This document shows positions 9,455 through 18,951 of a DNA stretch of 64,000 nt, piece by piece. The notes under the pieces are model-generated. The model was not told where the DNA came from, made no database searches, and saw only the letters and a list, made by a program, of their open reading frames with translations. This DNA comes from Candidatus Kuenenia stuttgartensis (GTDB taxonomy: Bacteria; Pseudomonadota; Alphaproteobacteria; SMXS01), in the NCBI GenBank assembly GCA_943329845.2, contig CALQFM020000003.1, forward strand, positions 1-64,000, in the 5' to 3' direction. Numbering within the stretch: position 1 is the first letter of the stretch; each line of letters starts with the position of its first letter. The position numbers and the translations under genes are program-made.

Positions 9455-11380
9455 CTAACCGGTCGGCGACGCCTCAGCGATCGCCCGCGCCAACTCCTCC
9501 TGCGTGAACGGCTTGGCCAGTCTCGGCAGGCCCGCGCCGGTCCCCGGCGGCAACTCGGCGAATCCCGTGGCCAAAATGATCGGCATCGTCGGCCACCTGG
9601 CATTGACCATGGCGGCGAGCTGGGCGCCGGTCATCTTCGGCATGGCGTGGTCGGTCAGCACCAGGTCGACGCGCTTGTCGCGCAGGATATCGAGCGCCTC
9701 GGCGGCGGATTCGGCGGTCAGCACCGTGTGGCCCAGGTCGGTCAGCAGCGCGGCGGTGTTGTTGAGCACCAGCGGGTCGTCGTCGACGGCGAGGACCGAC
9801 AGGTGCCGCCGGTCGGCGACCGGCTCGGGCGCCGCTTCCCGCTCGGCGGCTGCTGCGCCGCGCTCGGCCACCGGGAACCACATCTCGGCGGTGGTGCCCT
9901 GGCCGATCCGGCTGTTCAGCAGCAGCCGCCCGCCCGACTGCTCGGCCAGGCCCTGCACCATCGACAGGCCCAGGCCGGTGCCCTTGCCGATGCCCTTGGT
10001 GGTGAAGAACGGGTCGGCGGCGCGGGCCAGCGTTTCGGCGTCCATGCCCTCGCCATTGTCGGCCACCGCGATCACCACGTAGCGGCCGGGTCTCAGTGGC
10101 CCGCCTGCCGTCACCACCTCCTCGTGGCCGGTGATGGTGATGGCGCCGCCCTGCGGCATGGCGTCGCGGGCGTTGACCGTCAGGTTGAGCAGCGCGGCCT
10201 CGAGCTGGTTGGCGTCGGTCAGCGCCAGGGAGAGCCGTTCGGGGAAACGGGTGTCGATGGTGAAGGTGGTGCCGAGCGAGCGCTGCAGCAGGTCGTTCAT
10301 GCCGGCGACCAGCGCCGCCACGTCGGTGGGCTGTGGGTCCAGGTCCTGGCGGCGGGCGAAGGCCAGCATGCGCTTGGTCAGCGAGGCGCCGCGCTGGGCG
10401 CCCTGCATGGCGTTGTCGAGCAGCGGCAGCAGCGCCGAATCCGCCGGCAGCCGTTTGCGCATCAGCTGCAGGCTTCCCAGCACCACCATCAGCAAATTGT
10501 TGAAGTCGTGGGCGATGCCGCCGGTGAGCTGGCCGATAGCCTCCAGCTTCTGCGCCTGGAACAGTTGCTCGCGCGCTTCCTCCAGCGCCCGCTGGGTCGC
10601 CTTGCGCTCGGTGACGTCGCGGGTGATCTTGGCGAAGCCGATCACCCGGCCGGTGGCGTCGCGGATCGGGTCGATCACCACGTTGGCCCAGAAGGTGGTG
10701 CCGTCCTTGCGCACCCGCAGCGCCTCCTTCTCGAACCGGCCCTCGCGTTCGGCGGTCTCGAGCGCCCGTTGCGGCATGCCGGCGGCGCGGTCCTCGTCGG
10801 TATAGAACCGTGAGAAATGGTGGCCGATGATCTCTTCGGGCCGGTACCCCTTGATGCGCTCGGCGCCGGCGTTCCAGTTGCTGACATGGCCGGTGGCGTC
10901 GAGCATGTAGATGGCGTAGTCGGACACGCCCTGCACCAGCAGCCGGAACTGCTGTTCGCTGGAGCGCAGGGTCTCCTCGGCCAGCTTGCGTTCGGTCAGG
11001 TCGCGGGTGATCTTGGCGAAGCCCAGCAGGTCGCCCGACGGCGCGCGGATCGGGTCGATCACCACATTGGCCCAGAACCGGCTGCCGTCCTTGCGGACGC
11101 GCCAGCCCTCGCCCTCGAACCGGCCTTCCCGCGCGGCGGTCTCCAGCGCGGCGGCCGGCTTGTCGGCCAGCCGGTCGGCATCGGTGTAGAAGCGGGAGAA
11201 GTGCTGGCCGATGATCTCGTCGGCCTCATACCCCTTGAAGCGCCGCGCGCCGGCGTTCCAGCTCGTCACGATGCCGTCGGGATCCAGCATATAGATGGCG
11301 TAGTCGGTGATCGCATCGACCATGAGCCGATAGCGGCTCTCGTCCGGCGACGGATCGGCGTGCGGTTCGGCACGTTTCAT
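9455..11380 (-). CDS. PAS-PAS hybrid sensor histidine kinase with C-terminal receiver
   Basis: Two tandem PAS modules, H-box GGIAHDFNNLLMVVLGSL, ATPase GTGLGLSMVQGL, receiver VLAVDDDPLVL...DLVLTDHAMP. Confidence 0.93.
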   Translation of the reverse strand: MKRAEPHADPSPDESRYRLMVDAITDYAIYMLDPDGIVTSWNAGARRFKGYEADEIIGQHFSRFYTDADRLADKPAAALETAAREGRFEGEGWRVRKDGSRFWANVVIDPIRAPSGDLLGFAKITRDLTERKLAEETLRSSEQQFRLLVQGVSDYAIYMLDATGHVSNWNAGAERIKGYRPEEIIGHHFSRFYTDEDRAAGMPQRALETAEREGRFEKEALRVRKDGTTFWANVVIDPIRDATGRVIGFAKITRDVTERKATQRALEEAREQLFQAQKLEAIGQLTGGIAHDFNNLLMVVLGSLQLMRKRLPADSALLPLLDNAMQGAQRGASLTKRMLAFARRQDLDPQPTDVAALVAGMNDLLQRSLGTTFTIDTRFPERLSLALTDANQLEAALLNLTVNARDAMPQGGAITITGHEEVVTAGGPLRPGRYVVIAVADNGEGMDAETLARAADPFFTTKGIGKGTGLGLSMVQGLAEQSGGRLLLNSRIGQGTTAEMWFPVAERGAAAAEREAAPEPVADRRHLSVLAVDDDPLVLNNTAALLTDLGHTVLTAESAAEALDILRDKRVDLVLTDHAMPKMTGAQLAAMVNARWPTMPIILATGFAELPPGTGAGLPRLAKPFTQEELARAIAEASPTG

Positions 11381-11584
11381 GAACGCCTCATTCCCGCCCG
11401 CATCTCCCCTGGCCCCTGTCTCCCAACCACCCAGAACGTTTCGACGGTCCATCTGTTCCGCGACAGCCGTTGAAATCCTGTCAGACGGCGAGCCTGAGCG
11501 GGAGAACCCCGAGCGGATCGATGTGACCGCAACTTTCCCGCCACTGGAGCGTTACAGGGCGACAACAACAAGAAGGAGAGGCAA

Positions 11585-11863
11585 ATGTCTCGCAATGTAC
11601 TGATAGGCTTGGCGGTCGCGGTCGTGGTTATCGTCGGCGTCCTCTTCGCAACCGGGTTCTGGAGCGCCAACGTGAAGGATTCGGGCAAGATGCCCGAGGT
11701 GAACATCTCCACCGAGCCGGGCCGCGCGCCGGACGTCGACCTGGATTCCAAGAAGGTCGAGATCGGCACCGAGGAGCGGACCGTCGAGGTTCCCAAGGTC
11801 GAAACCGAAGAAAAGGTCATCGACGTCCCGGTCGTCGGCGTGAGCGACGGCAAGAAGGACTAG
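11585..11863 (+). CDS. small single-pass membrane protein, acidic C-terminal tail, function unknown
   Basis: MSRNVLIGLAVAVVVIVGVLFATGFWSANV; RBS aaggagaggcaa upstream. Confidence 0.75.
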   Translation: MSRNVLIGLAVAVVVIVGVLFATGFWSANVKDSGKMPEVNISTEPGRAPDVDLDSKKVEIGTEERTVEVPKVETEEKVIDVPVVGVSDGKKD

Positions 11864-11888
11864 GCGCACCAGCGCATCAGCATAAAGG

Positions 11889-11919
11889 CGCCCGCGGGCC
11901 GATTGGCTCGCGGGCGTTT
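11889..11919 (+). terminator. Candidate Rho-independent terminator
   Basis: CGCCCGCGgGCC-gatt-GGCtCGCGGGCG followed by TTT. Confidence 0.6.
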
Positions 11920-11971
11920 CCATGTCCGCCGCCTGGCGTTAGCGCTGAAGCCGCCGCATCGCCCCGCGCGG

Positions 11972-13492
11972 TCAGCCCGCCAGCAATGGGAAACTGACGC
12001 CAATGGCCCAGGCGAACGCAACGGCGCTGGCGATGCCGCCCACCAGCGGATGGCCGGTTCGCCGCCCGGCCCAGCGGCTGAACAGGCCGTAGACGGTGAA
12101 GAACACCACGATCACCGGCACGATGATCGCCAGGAAGAACAGCCGCTCGAAATCCAGCGCCACCGCCAGCCCCAGCGACACCAGCAACGCGAGCTTCGAC
12201 ACCGCATAGGCGCCGCGCGCCGCGCCGGCGCCGCCGGTCATCCATTCGTCCGCGGTGAAATAGGCCAGCGTGCCAGCCAGCAGAGCCAGGAGCAGCGGCA
12301 GGCGCGCCGCTCCCGGCACGAACGACGCCGCATAGGTGTCGATCGGCCAGACCAGCGCGACGAAAACATAGAGGATGACCGCTGCCGCCGCCATGGCGAG
12401 CACGCGCCAGCGCACGGGCGGCGATGCCGAGGGCGGCGTGCGCCTGCGTATCCACGCCAGGCATGCGAATGTCAGGATGCCGTACAGCGCGAAGTGGCAT
12501 GCCAGATAGTCGGCCACCAGCACCGGCAGGAAATGCGTCGGCAGCACCCGCAGCAGCAATGGCGTGGCGATGGCGGGCAGCACCAGCGGCAGCCACAGGC
12601 GCCGCCAGCCCAGCGACGCACCAACGGGCGGGTCCGACACCACCGGCAGCAGCCGAAACAGCGGCCGCGCCAGCAGCACGCAGCCGGCCAGCAGCAGCAT
12701 GATCCATGGGCCGCGCCGGTCCAGCCACGGCGGGCCGGACCGCGTGGTGCCGAATGACGCGTCGAGCCAGGCGACGGCCTCGCGCAGGCTGTCGCGGCTG
12801 TACAGCACGCTGAGATGTTCGGTGCCGGGGCTGAAAGATGCCCGCCTGCCGGTTCCCGCGGCCGGATCGCCGTAGGTCACGCCTTCGCGCGGCGCCCGCA
12901 TCACCAGGCCCACCGCGCGCAACCCCTCGCGCCGCAGCGTTCCTTCCCAGCCGCCGGTGATCACCAGCAGGTTGCGGGGGCTGTCGCGCGTCACCGCCGG
13001 CGAGAACATGGACACGGCGATGGTGGCCGCCACGTCCGGCGTCTGGCGGGCGAAGCGCACGACGATGTCCGACGCCATGGAATGGCCCAGCACCGCAAGC
13101 CGACCGTCGCCCAGCCGGCGCGCGTATTCGGCGACGCGGGCCGTCTCGCCGACCAGCGTCCGCGTCGCGCCCGTCTCCTCGGTGATGCTGCCGGTCAGCG
13201 GCGCCGGGTTGCGGCCATGGCCCGCGAAGTCGAAGGTCACCGCGGTATAGCCGTTGCGGGCGACCGTCACCGCGAAGGCCTGCATCAGCTGCCGCGACCC
13301 GGCGAAACCATGCGCGATCACCACCACGGGCGTCTTCGGGCCGCCGGCGGCCCGGTAGACGGTGGCGGGGATGTGCCCGATCATCACCCGTTCGACTGCA
13401 AGTCCGTCGGTGGCCGCTCGAAGCTGCCAAAGCGATGCCGCGATGGCCGCCAGCGCCGCCACGGCCCAGATCCGGTTCAGGTATTTCGCCAT
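11972..13492 (-). CDS. alpha/beta hydrolase with C-terminal multi-TM region
   Basis: VVVIAHGFAGSRQLMQAF; LAVLGHSMASDIVVRFARQ nucleophile elbow; long hydrophobic C-terminal half. Confidence 0.8.
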   Translation of the reverse strand: MAKYLNRIWAVAALAAIAASLWQLRAATDGLAVERVMIGHIPATVYRAAGGPKTPVVVIAHGFAGSRQLMQAFAVTVARNGYTAVTFDFAGHGRNPAPLTGSITEETGATRTLVGETARVAEYARRLGDGRLAVLGHSMASDIVVRFARQTPDVAATIAVSMFSPAVTRDSPRNLLVITGGWEGTLRREGLRAVGLVMRAPREGVTYGDPAAGTGRRASFSPGTEHLSVLYSRDSLREAVAWLDASFGTTRSGPPWLDRRGPWIMLLLAGCVLLARPLFRLLPVVSDPPVGASLGWRRLWLPLVLPAIATPLLLRVLPTHFLPVLVADYLACHFALYGILTFACLAWIRRRTPPSASPPVRWRVLAMAAAAVILYVFVALVWPIDTYAASFVPGAARLPLLLALLAGTLAYFTADEWMTGGAGAARGAYAVSKLALLVSLGLAVALDFERLFFLAIIVPVIVVFFTVYGLFSRWAGRRTGHPLVGGIASAVAFAWAIGVSFPLLAG

Positions 13493-13607
13493 TGCGCGTG
13501 CTCCCCTGCGCCGCTGTACTTTCTACGTCTGCCAGCGCGCCCGGACCAATGGCTTGACGCGGTACCGGCATGGCGCGACGCTCTCGGCCTCGGGCGCGGG
13601 AGGGTGA

Positions 13608-14108
13608 ATGTCCTGGATCACGGACGAAATGCGCGGGATCGTCGGCAAGGTGATGCGCGAGGCGGTGTCCCATCCCATCGCGCTGTCCGACATCCGCAAA
13701 TGGGCCATGGCGGTGTACTGGCCGGAACCGCTGCCGCGCCAGTATTGGGACGAGGATTACGCCGCGCAATTCGGTGGCATCGTCGCGCCCGAGGACTTCA
13801 ACCCGTTCGCCTGGATGGCGGCCAAGCCGACGCCCGACGATCCGCCGGTCTCGATGAGCGCGTTCCGCGAGTCCGAGCTGGGGGTCGAGACGCCGGACTA
13901 CAAGGCGATCCTGCTGACCGAGATCCGCGCCCGGCACGGCGCGCCCATGCGCCCCGGCGACGTGATCCGCTGCGTCTGGAAGATCAGCGACTACATGGAA
14001 CGTGAAGGACGCATGGGCCTGATGCTGTACACAACCCTGTCCTAGGAGTTCACCAACCAGCGCGGTGAATGGGTGCGCACCCTCGCCTCCGTCTTCGCGA
14101 GGTACTGA
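13608..14108 (+). pseudogene. MaoC-like / FAS1-type dehydratase N-terminal domain gene with internal TAG at 14043-14045
   Basis: Open 13608-14045 (MSWITDEMRGIVGKVMREAVSHPIALSDIRKWAMAVYWPEPLPRQYWDEDYAAQFGGIVAPEDF...); same frame continues EFTNQRGEWVRTLASVFARY* to TGA 14106-14108, overlapping ATG of the next gene. Confidence 0.75.
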
Positions 14109-14524
14109 TGGGCGATCCCCGCACCCTCGCCGTCGGCGACGAGATACCAGCCTTCTCCCGCGAGGGCACGGTGCATCACTGGAACCGCTTCGCTGCGGTG
14201 AACTACGAGTTCGCCGGCCATCATTGGGACGACGACGTTGCGCGGCACGAGGGCTTTCCCGCGCCGTTCGCCATGGCGCCGCTGCTGCACGCCTACCTGC
14301 ATGCCATGCTGCGCCAGTGGGCGGGACCGTCGGCTCGGATCGCCGCCGTCGGCATCCGGCTGCGCAGCCCGTTCCTCAAGGGGTGCAGCATGACGGCCGG
14401 CGGCAGGATCACCGCCGTCCGGACGAAAGCGGGCGAGACGGTCGCCGAGCTGGAGCTCTGGATGGACGACGACACCGGCGCGCGACTGTCCACCGGGACC
14501 GCGACAGTGGCGTTTCCGTCATAA
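14108..14524 (+). CDS. MaoC family dehydratase
   Basis: MGDPRTLAVGDEIPAFSREGTVHHWNRFAAVNYEFAGHHWDDDVARHEGFPAPFAMAPLL. Confidence 0.78.
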   Translation: MGDPRTLAVGDEIPAFSREGTVHHWNRFAAVNYEFAGHHWDDDVARHEGFPAPFAMAPLLHAYLHAMLRQWAGPSARIAAVGIRLRSPFLKGCSMTAGGRITAVRTKAGETVAELELWMDDDTGARLSTGTATVAFPS

Positions 14525-14640
14525 GGTTCTGTTTCCCGCAAGTACCGCACCGGTTTTCTGCGGGGTTGCCGAAAAATCCGGTTTACCGCCGCGTCGAACA
14601 ATCCGATGCTGTGGCGGGGAACGAAATCGGGGAAAACGGG

Positions 14641-15897
14641 ATGCGTTGGTACCACGGGTGGAACATCCTTGCCGCGGCGATCGTCTTTCAGGCGCTGATG
14701 GTGGGGATCGTCTTCTACGGCTTCACGGTGTGGGGGACGCCGTGGCTGGAGGAATTCCATTCCAGTCACTTCATGCTGATGACGGCGAATGCCGGCGCGA
14801 CGCTCGCGACCGGCGTGCTGATGCTGTTCGCCGGCCGGATGATGGACCGTTACTCCATGCGGTGGATCATCATCGGCGGCACTGTCCTGCTGGCGCTGGG
14901 CATGGTGCTGGTCGCCCACGCCACGGCCATGTGGCAGATCATCGTGCTTTACACCACGCTGGTCGCCAGCGGCTACGCGTTCTCGACCACGCTGGCCGGG
15001 CAGGTGCTGGCGGTAAAGTGGTTCCCCGACCGGGTCGGCTTCGCGGTCGGCATCGCGGCGCTTGGGTCGTCGTTCGGCGGCATCATCATGCCGCCGCTGC
15101 TCGCCTGGATGCTGGTGCACCATGGCTGGCGCGACGCCAACATGATGCTGGCGGGGCTGGTCGTCCTGATCGTGGTTCCCATGGTCTGGCTCGTCGTCCG
15201 GTTCCCACGCGAAGGGGAGGCCCGTGTGGCCAAGCCCAGCGCGGACGCCCAGGCTGCCGCCGCGGCCGGCGTGCAGGAGGAACCGTGGGGCTTCGTCGAG
15301 GTGCTGCGCGAGCCCACCTTCTGGGTCATCGGCCTGGCGTTCCTCGGCACCACCCTGGCGTCGTATTCATTCCTGACCAGTGTCGGTCCCTATTCGCACG
15401 ACCTGCACATCGATCCGCAGCGCATGTCGCTGCTGATCCCGGTGCTGGCCGTCGCCGGCATCGGCGGCCGCCTGGTGCTGGGTTTTCTCGCGGACAAGGT
15501 CGACACGCGTTACCTGTACTGGGCCGCCACGGCGATCATCTGGGGTACGTTGCTGCTGACCCTCGGCCAGCCCAGCTACGCCGTGCTGATCGTGATCAGC
15601 GGCCTGATCGGCCTTGGCGCCGGTGGCCTGCTGCCGGTCTGCTGCGTGATGGTCGAGCACAAGTTCGGCGCCCGCTCGTTCAGCCGGGTGATGGGCATGG
15701 CGACGCCGTTCTTTTCGGTTTCGGCCGCCGCCGGCCCGGTGATCTCGGCGATCATCCGCGACCATACGGGCAACTATGTCGTGGCGTTCGGCATCTACCT
15801 GGCGGTGCTGCCGGTCGCGGCGGTGATCATGTTCTTCCTGCATAAGCGGCCCATGCAGCGGCGGACGCCGATGGCGATGCCGCTCGCCGCCGAATAG
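14641..15897 (+). CDS. MFS transporter
   Basis: MRWYHGWNILAAAIVFQALMVGIVFYGFTVWGTPW; 12-TM pattern, MFS loop motifs. Confidence 0.88.
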   Translation: MRWYHGWNILAAAIVFQALMVGIVFYGFTVWGTPWLEEFHSSHFMLMTANAGATLATGVLMLFAGRMMDRYSMRWIIIGGTVLLALGMVLVAHATAMWQIIVLYTTLVASGYAFSTTLAGQVLAVKWFPDRVGFAVGIAALGSSFGGIIMPPLLAWMLVHHGWRDANMMLAGLVVLIVVPMVWLVVRFPREGEARVAKPSADAQAAAAAGVQEEPWGFVEVLREPTFWVIGLAFLGTTLASYSFLTSVGPYSHDLHIDPQRMSLLIPVLAVAGIGGRLVLGFLADKVDTRYLYWAATAIIWGTLLLTLGQPSYAVLIVISGLIGLGAGGLLPVCCVMVEHKFGARSFSRVMGMATPFFSVSAAAGPVISAIIRDHTGNYVVAFGIYLAVLPVAAVIMFFLHKRPMQRRTPMAMPLAAE

Positions 15898-15898
15898 G

Positions 15899-17194
15899 TC
15901 AGGCCAGCTCGATCCCGTCCCGCTCCAGCTCCGCGCCGGTCGCCAGCCGCGACACGCTGCCGCGCGGCTGCGTGTACCAGCCGGGATCGTCACTGCCCAC
16001 GAGGTCGTCGCGTACCTTCAGGATGGCGAACATGCCGCCCATGGTGATCGCGTCGTGCGGTCCCACGACCGGCGCCATGGCGATGGTGTTTTCCGGCATC
16101 TCCATTCGCATGCCAGGCTCGCCCATGCCCGCCGTGCCCATGACCATGGCGTCAGGCACGGCCTTGCCGATGGCGGCCTGAAGCCTTTCCGCATCGGCGC
16201 CGATCATGTTGGGGAGGCCGTGGCCCATCTGGTTCATCAGATGGTGGGTCATGTGGCAGTGCAGCGCCCAGTCGCCGGGGTGGTCGGCGGTGAACTCGAT
16301 GGTGCGGGTGGAACCGGTCGGCACCAGCACGGTGGTCTCGGGCCATTGCCCGGCCGCCGGAATCGAACCGCCATCGGTCTCCGTCACCCTGAAGCTGTGG
16401 CCGTGCAGGTGGATCGGGTGATGGTCCATGGCGCTGAGATTGCCGATGCAGATGCGCACCCGGTCGCCGGTGCGCGCCAGCAGCGGCGGGGTGCCCGGAT
16501 AGCACAGCCCGTTCATGGTCAGCACGTTGAAGTCGGTCATCTCGTTCGGGTCGGGCCGCGTGGTGCCGGGCGTCACCTTCCAGGTGCTGAGCAGCAGGGC
16601 GTAGTCCCGGTCGACGGCTTTCGCCGCGCGCGGATGGACCACGATCAGACCCATCAGGCCCATGCCCATCTGGGTCATCTCGTCATGGTGCGGGTGGTAC
16701 ATGAAAGTGCCGTGCTGGCGGAACGTCCACTCATAGACAAATGTCTCGCCCGGCTTGATCGTGGGCTGGGTCAGGCCGCCGACGCCGTCCATGCCGTTGG
16801 GCAGGATGATGCCGTGCCAATGGATGGTGGTCGGCGCGGAGAGCCTGTTGGTGACGTAGACGCGAACCCGGTCGCCTTCTACCGCCTCGATGGTCGGTCC
16901 GTGCACCCGGCCGTTGTAGCCCCAGCACTGGCCGGTCAAACCGGGCGCGAAACTGTGGGTCACCGGCTCGGCGACGAGGTGAAAGATCTTTACGCCGCCC
17001 ACCGTGCGGAAGGCCAGCGTATCGCCGCCCGGCGTCGCCACCCGGCCGCGCACGGATTTCGCGGGCGTCGCGACCGGTGGCGCGGCGGGCGCGTGGTGCT
17101 CGTGCTGGGCCAGCGCTTCGCGCGACACCAGCACCCCGGCGGCCAGCGCCGCGCCGGAGAAGCCGAGAGCCTGCCTGCGGTTGATCCCGGACAT
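15899..17194 (-). CDS. Tat-exported multicopper oxidase
   Basis: Tat-like NRRQALGFSGAALAAG; TIHWHGI, HGTFMYHPHHDE, HPIHLHGHSF, HCHMTHHLMNQM copper ligands. Confidence 0.93.
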   Translation of the reverse strand: MSGINRRQALGFSGAALAAGVLVSREALAQHEHHAPAAPPVATPAKSVRGRVATPGGDTLAFRTVGGVKIFHLVAEPVTHSFAPGLTGQCWGYNGRVHGPTIEAVEGDRVRVYVTNRLSAPTTIHWHGIILPNGMDGVGGLTQPTIKPGETFVYEWTFRQHGTFMYHPHHDEMTQMGMGLMGLIVVHPRAAKAVDRDYALLLSTWKVTPGTTRPDPNEMTDFNVLTMNGLCYPGTPPLLARTGDRVRICIGNLSAMDHHPIHLHGHSFRVTETDGGSIPAAGQWPETTVLVPTGSTRTIEFTADHPGDWALHCHMTHHLMNQMGHGLPNMIGADAERLQAAIGKAVPDAMVMGTAGMGEPGMRMEMPENTIAMAPVVGPHDAITMGGMFAILKVRDDLVGSDDPGWYTQPRGSVSRLATGAELERDGIELA

Positions 17195-18570
17195 CAGCGA
17201 TCTCCCGCCGCTTCGGACACCACCGAAGACGGCGCGTCAGCCGTGCCGCCCTGTGCCAACAGCTCCGCGTTCGCGCGGGCCGTCCAGTAGGCGGCCAGCG
17301 CCGCCACATGCCGGCGCCCGGTTTCGAGGGATGCCGCGCGGGCGTCCAGCAGGTCGAAGATGCCGGTCTGCATGGCGTTGTAGTTCAGCGTCGCCTGCCT
17401 GAGCGCATCGCGGCCCGCCGGCAGCGCCTCGTCGCGGCTGGCGGCCGCGTCGGTGCGCGCCCGTTCCAGGTCGGCGCGTGCCGTCCGTGCCGCCGACAGG
17501 ACTCGTATCTGGGCGGCGGCGTGGCGGTCCTCGGCCTGGCGCACCAGCGCCCGCGCCCGGGCGGACCGGGCGCCGCCCAAGTCGAACAGCGGCAGCGGTA
17601 CGGCGATGCTGGGGCCGACTTCCCACGAGCCTTCGTTGCGTTCGGCCACGGCGCCAATCCCGCCATCGGCGATAGCCCGCCGGGCGAGGCCGTTGCGCTC
17701 GCCCAGGGCGACAAGGTCCTGTCGGGTTGCCGCGACGTCCAGGCTGGAGTCCAGCGCTCGGCGCTCCAGGTCGGCCAGCCCGTCATCCGCCGGCGGGTCG
17801 GGAATGGCATCATCCAGCCGCCAGCTGTCCTCGCGCACGCCCATGACGACGTTGAGCCGCTCCCGCGCGGCGATCCGGCCGCCTTCTGCCTTGGAGGCGG
17901 CGAGCCTTGCCCGCGCCAGCCGTTCGCCGGCCCTGGCGAGCCGTTCGCCGGTTATGTTGCCGGCGTCGTGCAGGATCTTCGCCACGTCCGCTTCGGCCCC
18001 GGCGACCGTCAGCGCCTCGCCGGCGAGCGCCGCGTCACGTGTCGCCGCCTGCACGGCGACGAACGCGTTGCGGGCCCGCGCCGCCAGCGCCAGTACCTCG
18101 CCGGTCACCCGCAGCCGCGTCGCCTCGGCCTCCGCGGCGGCGGCCCGGCCGCGTGCCGGCAGGAACAGCAGGTCGACAAACTCGAAGGCCACGCCAAAAT
18201 CCAGATTCACGCCGCCGCCTTCGGTCGGAAGCTTCATCGCCGCGTCGAGCACCGGATTGCGCGGCGTCGCCGCCCGCACCGCGTCGGCGGTGGCGATGCC
18301 AACCTGGGCGAAGGTGGCCTGCAGGTCGCGGTTGTTTAGAAGCGCGATTCTCGTCGCTGTCTCGGCGGTCAGCGTCTCCGCCAGCAGCGAGGCGGTCAGG
18401 TCGTCCGCCAACTGCCGCGACTCGCCGTCGCGCAGCCAGGCCACGTCATGGCCCGAGCGCGCCTTCACGTCTCGCGCCACCGGCCCGAAACCCTGGTCAG
18501 ACGGCATGGCGCAGCCCGCGAGCAGGCCGAGCAGGATGATGTGGAAAGGGGTGCGAATCATGGTGTTCAT
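17194..18570 (-). CDS. TolC/CusC-family outer-membrane efflux lipoprotein
   Basis: Lipobox IILLGLLAGC; LLNNRDLQATFAQVGIATADAVRAATPRNP; FDLLDAR; TGATG overlap with multicopper oxidase. Start codon between 18570 and 18600 uncertain. Confidence 0.85.
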   Translation of the reverse strand: MNTMIRTPFHIILLGLLAGCAMPSDQGFGPVARDVKARSGHDVAWLRDGESRQLADDLTASLLAETLTAETATRIALLNNRDLQATFAQVGIATADAVRAATPRNPVLDAAMKLPTEGGGVNLDFGVAFEFVDLLFLPARGRAAAAEAEATRLRVTGEVLALAARARNAFVAVQAATRDAALAGEALTVAGAEADVAKILHDAGNITGERLARAGERLARARLAASKAEGGRIAARERLNVVMGVREDSWRLDDAIPDPPADDGLADLERRALDSSLDVAATRQDLVALGERNGLARRAIADGGIGAVAERNEGSWEVGPSIAVPLPLFDLGGARSARARALVRQAEDRHAAAQIRVLSAARTARADLERARTDAAASRDEALPAGRDALRQATLNYNAMQTGIFDLLDARAASLETGRRHVAALAAYWTARANAELLAQGGTADAPSSVVSEAAGDR

Positions 18571-18608
18571 GGCGTCCACCATCACGGCGTTGATTGACAA
18601 GTGGTACT

Positions 18609-18625
18609 ATACCCCCGTAAGGTAT
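18609..18625. promoter_or_regulatory. Candidate CsoR operator
   Basis: ATACC-CCCGTAA-GGTAT inverted repeat between csoR-like gene and divergent TolC/MCO operon; overlaps a TTGACA-based promoter. Confidence 0.6.
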
Positions 18626-18905
18626 GTCAATGGCACACGCGACGCACCAGGACACCATCCCCCGGCTCAAGCGCATCGAAGGACAGGTGCGCGGCATCAT
18701 CCGCATGGTCGAGGAGGAGCGCTACTGCATGGACATCCTGGTCCAGTTGCAGGCAATCAAGGCGGCGCTCGGCAAGGTCGAGTCCGAGATGCTGAAGCAG
18801 CACGCCAGCCACTGCGTCGAGGACGCCATCCGCAGCGGCGACGCCGCCGAGCAGCGTCAGAAGTTCACCGAACTGGTGGACCTGATGGGCAAGTTCCGCG
18901 GCTGA
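18624..18905 (+). CDS. csoR: CsoR/RcnR-family metal-sensing repressor
   Basis: RLKRIEGQVRGIIRMVEEERYCMDILVQLQAIKAALGKVESEMLKQHASHCVEDA: Cys/His/Cys copper-site pattern. Confidence 0.88.
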   Translation: MSMAHATHQDTIPRLKRIEGQVRGIIRMVEEERYCMDILVQLQAIKAALGKVESEMLKQHASHCVEDAIRSGDAAEQRQKFTELVDLMGKFRG

Positions 18906-18921
18906 CTTCTGTCAGGCCGTC

Positions 18922-18941
18922 ATCCAGCCGCGGTGCTGGAT
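18922..18941. repeat. Palindromic intergenic element between convergent csoR and arsC
   Basis: ATCCAGC-cgcggt-GCTGGAT stem; resembles common REP-type GTCATCCAGC...GCTGGATCCAG repeats. Confidence 0.5.
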
Positions 18942-18951
18942 CCAGACCCGC

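Noticed and set aside
9311-10813. 500-aa plus-strand ORF antisense to the hybrid histidine kinase
   Set aside because: Composition (GQR/HHL repeats) and exact overlap with a clear kinase gene indicate a spurious shadow ORF.
1062-14045. Stop codon reassignment as explanation for internal TAA/TAG
   Set aside because: TAA, TAG and TGA all serve as normal terminators of other genes in this window, so point mutation or sequencing error is more likely.
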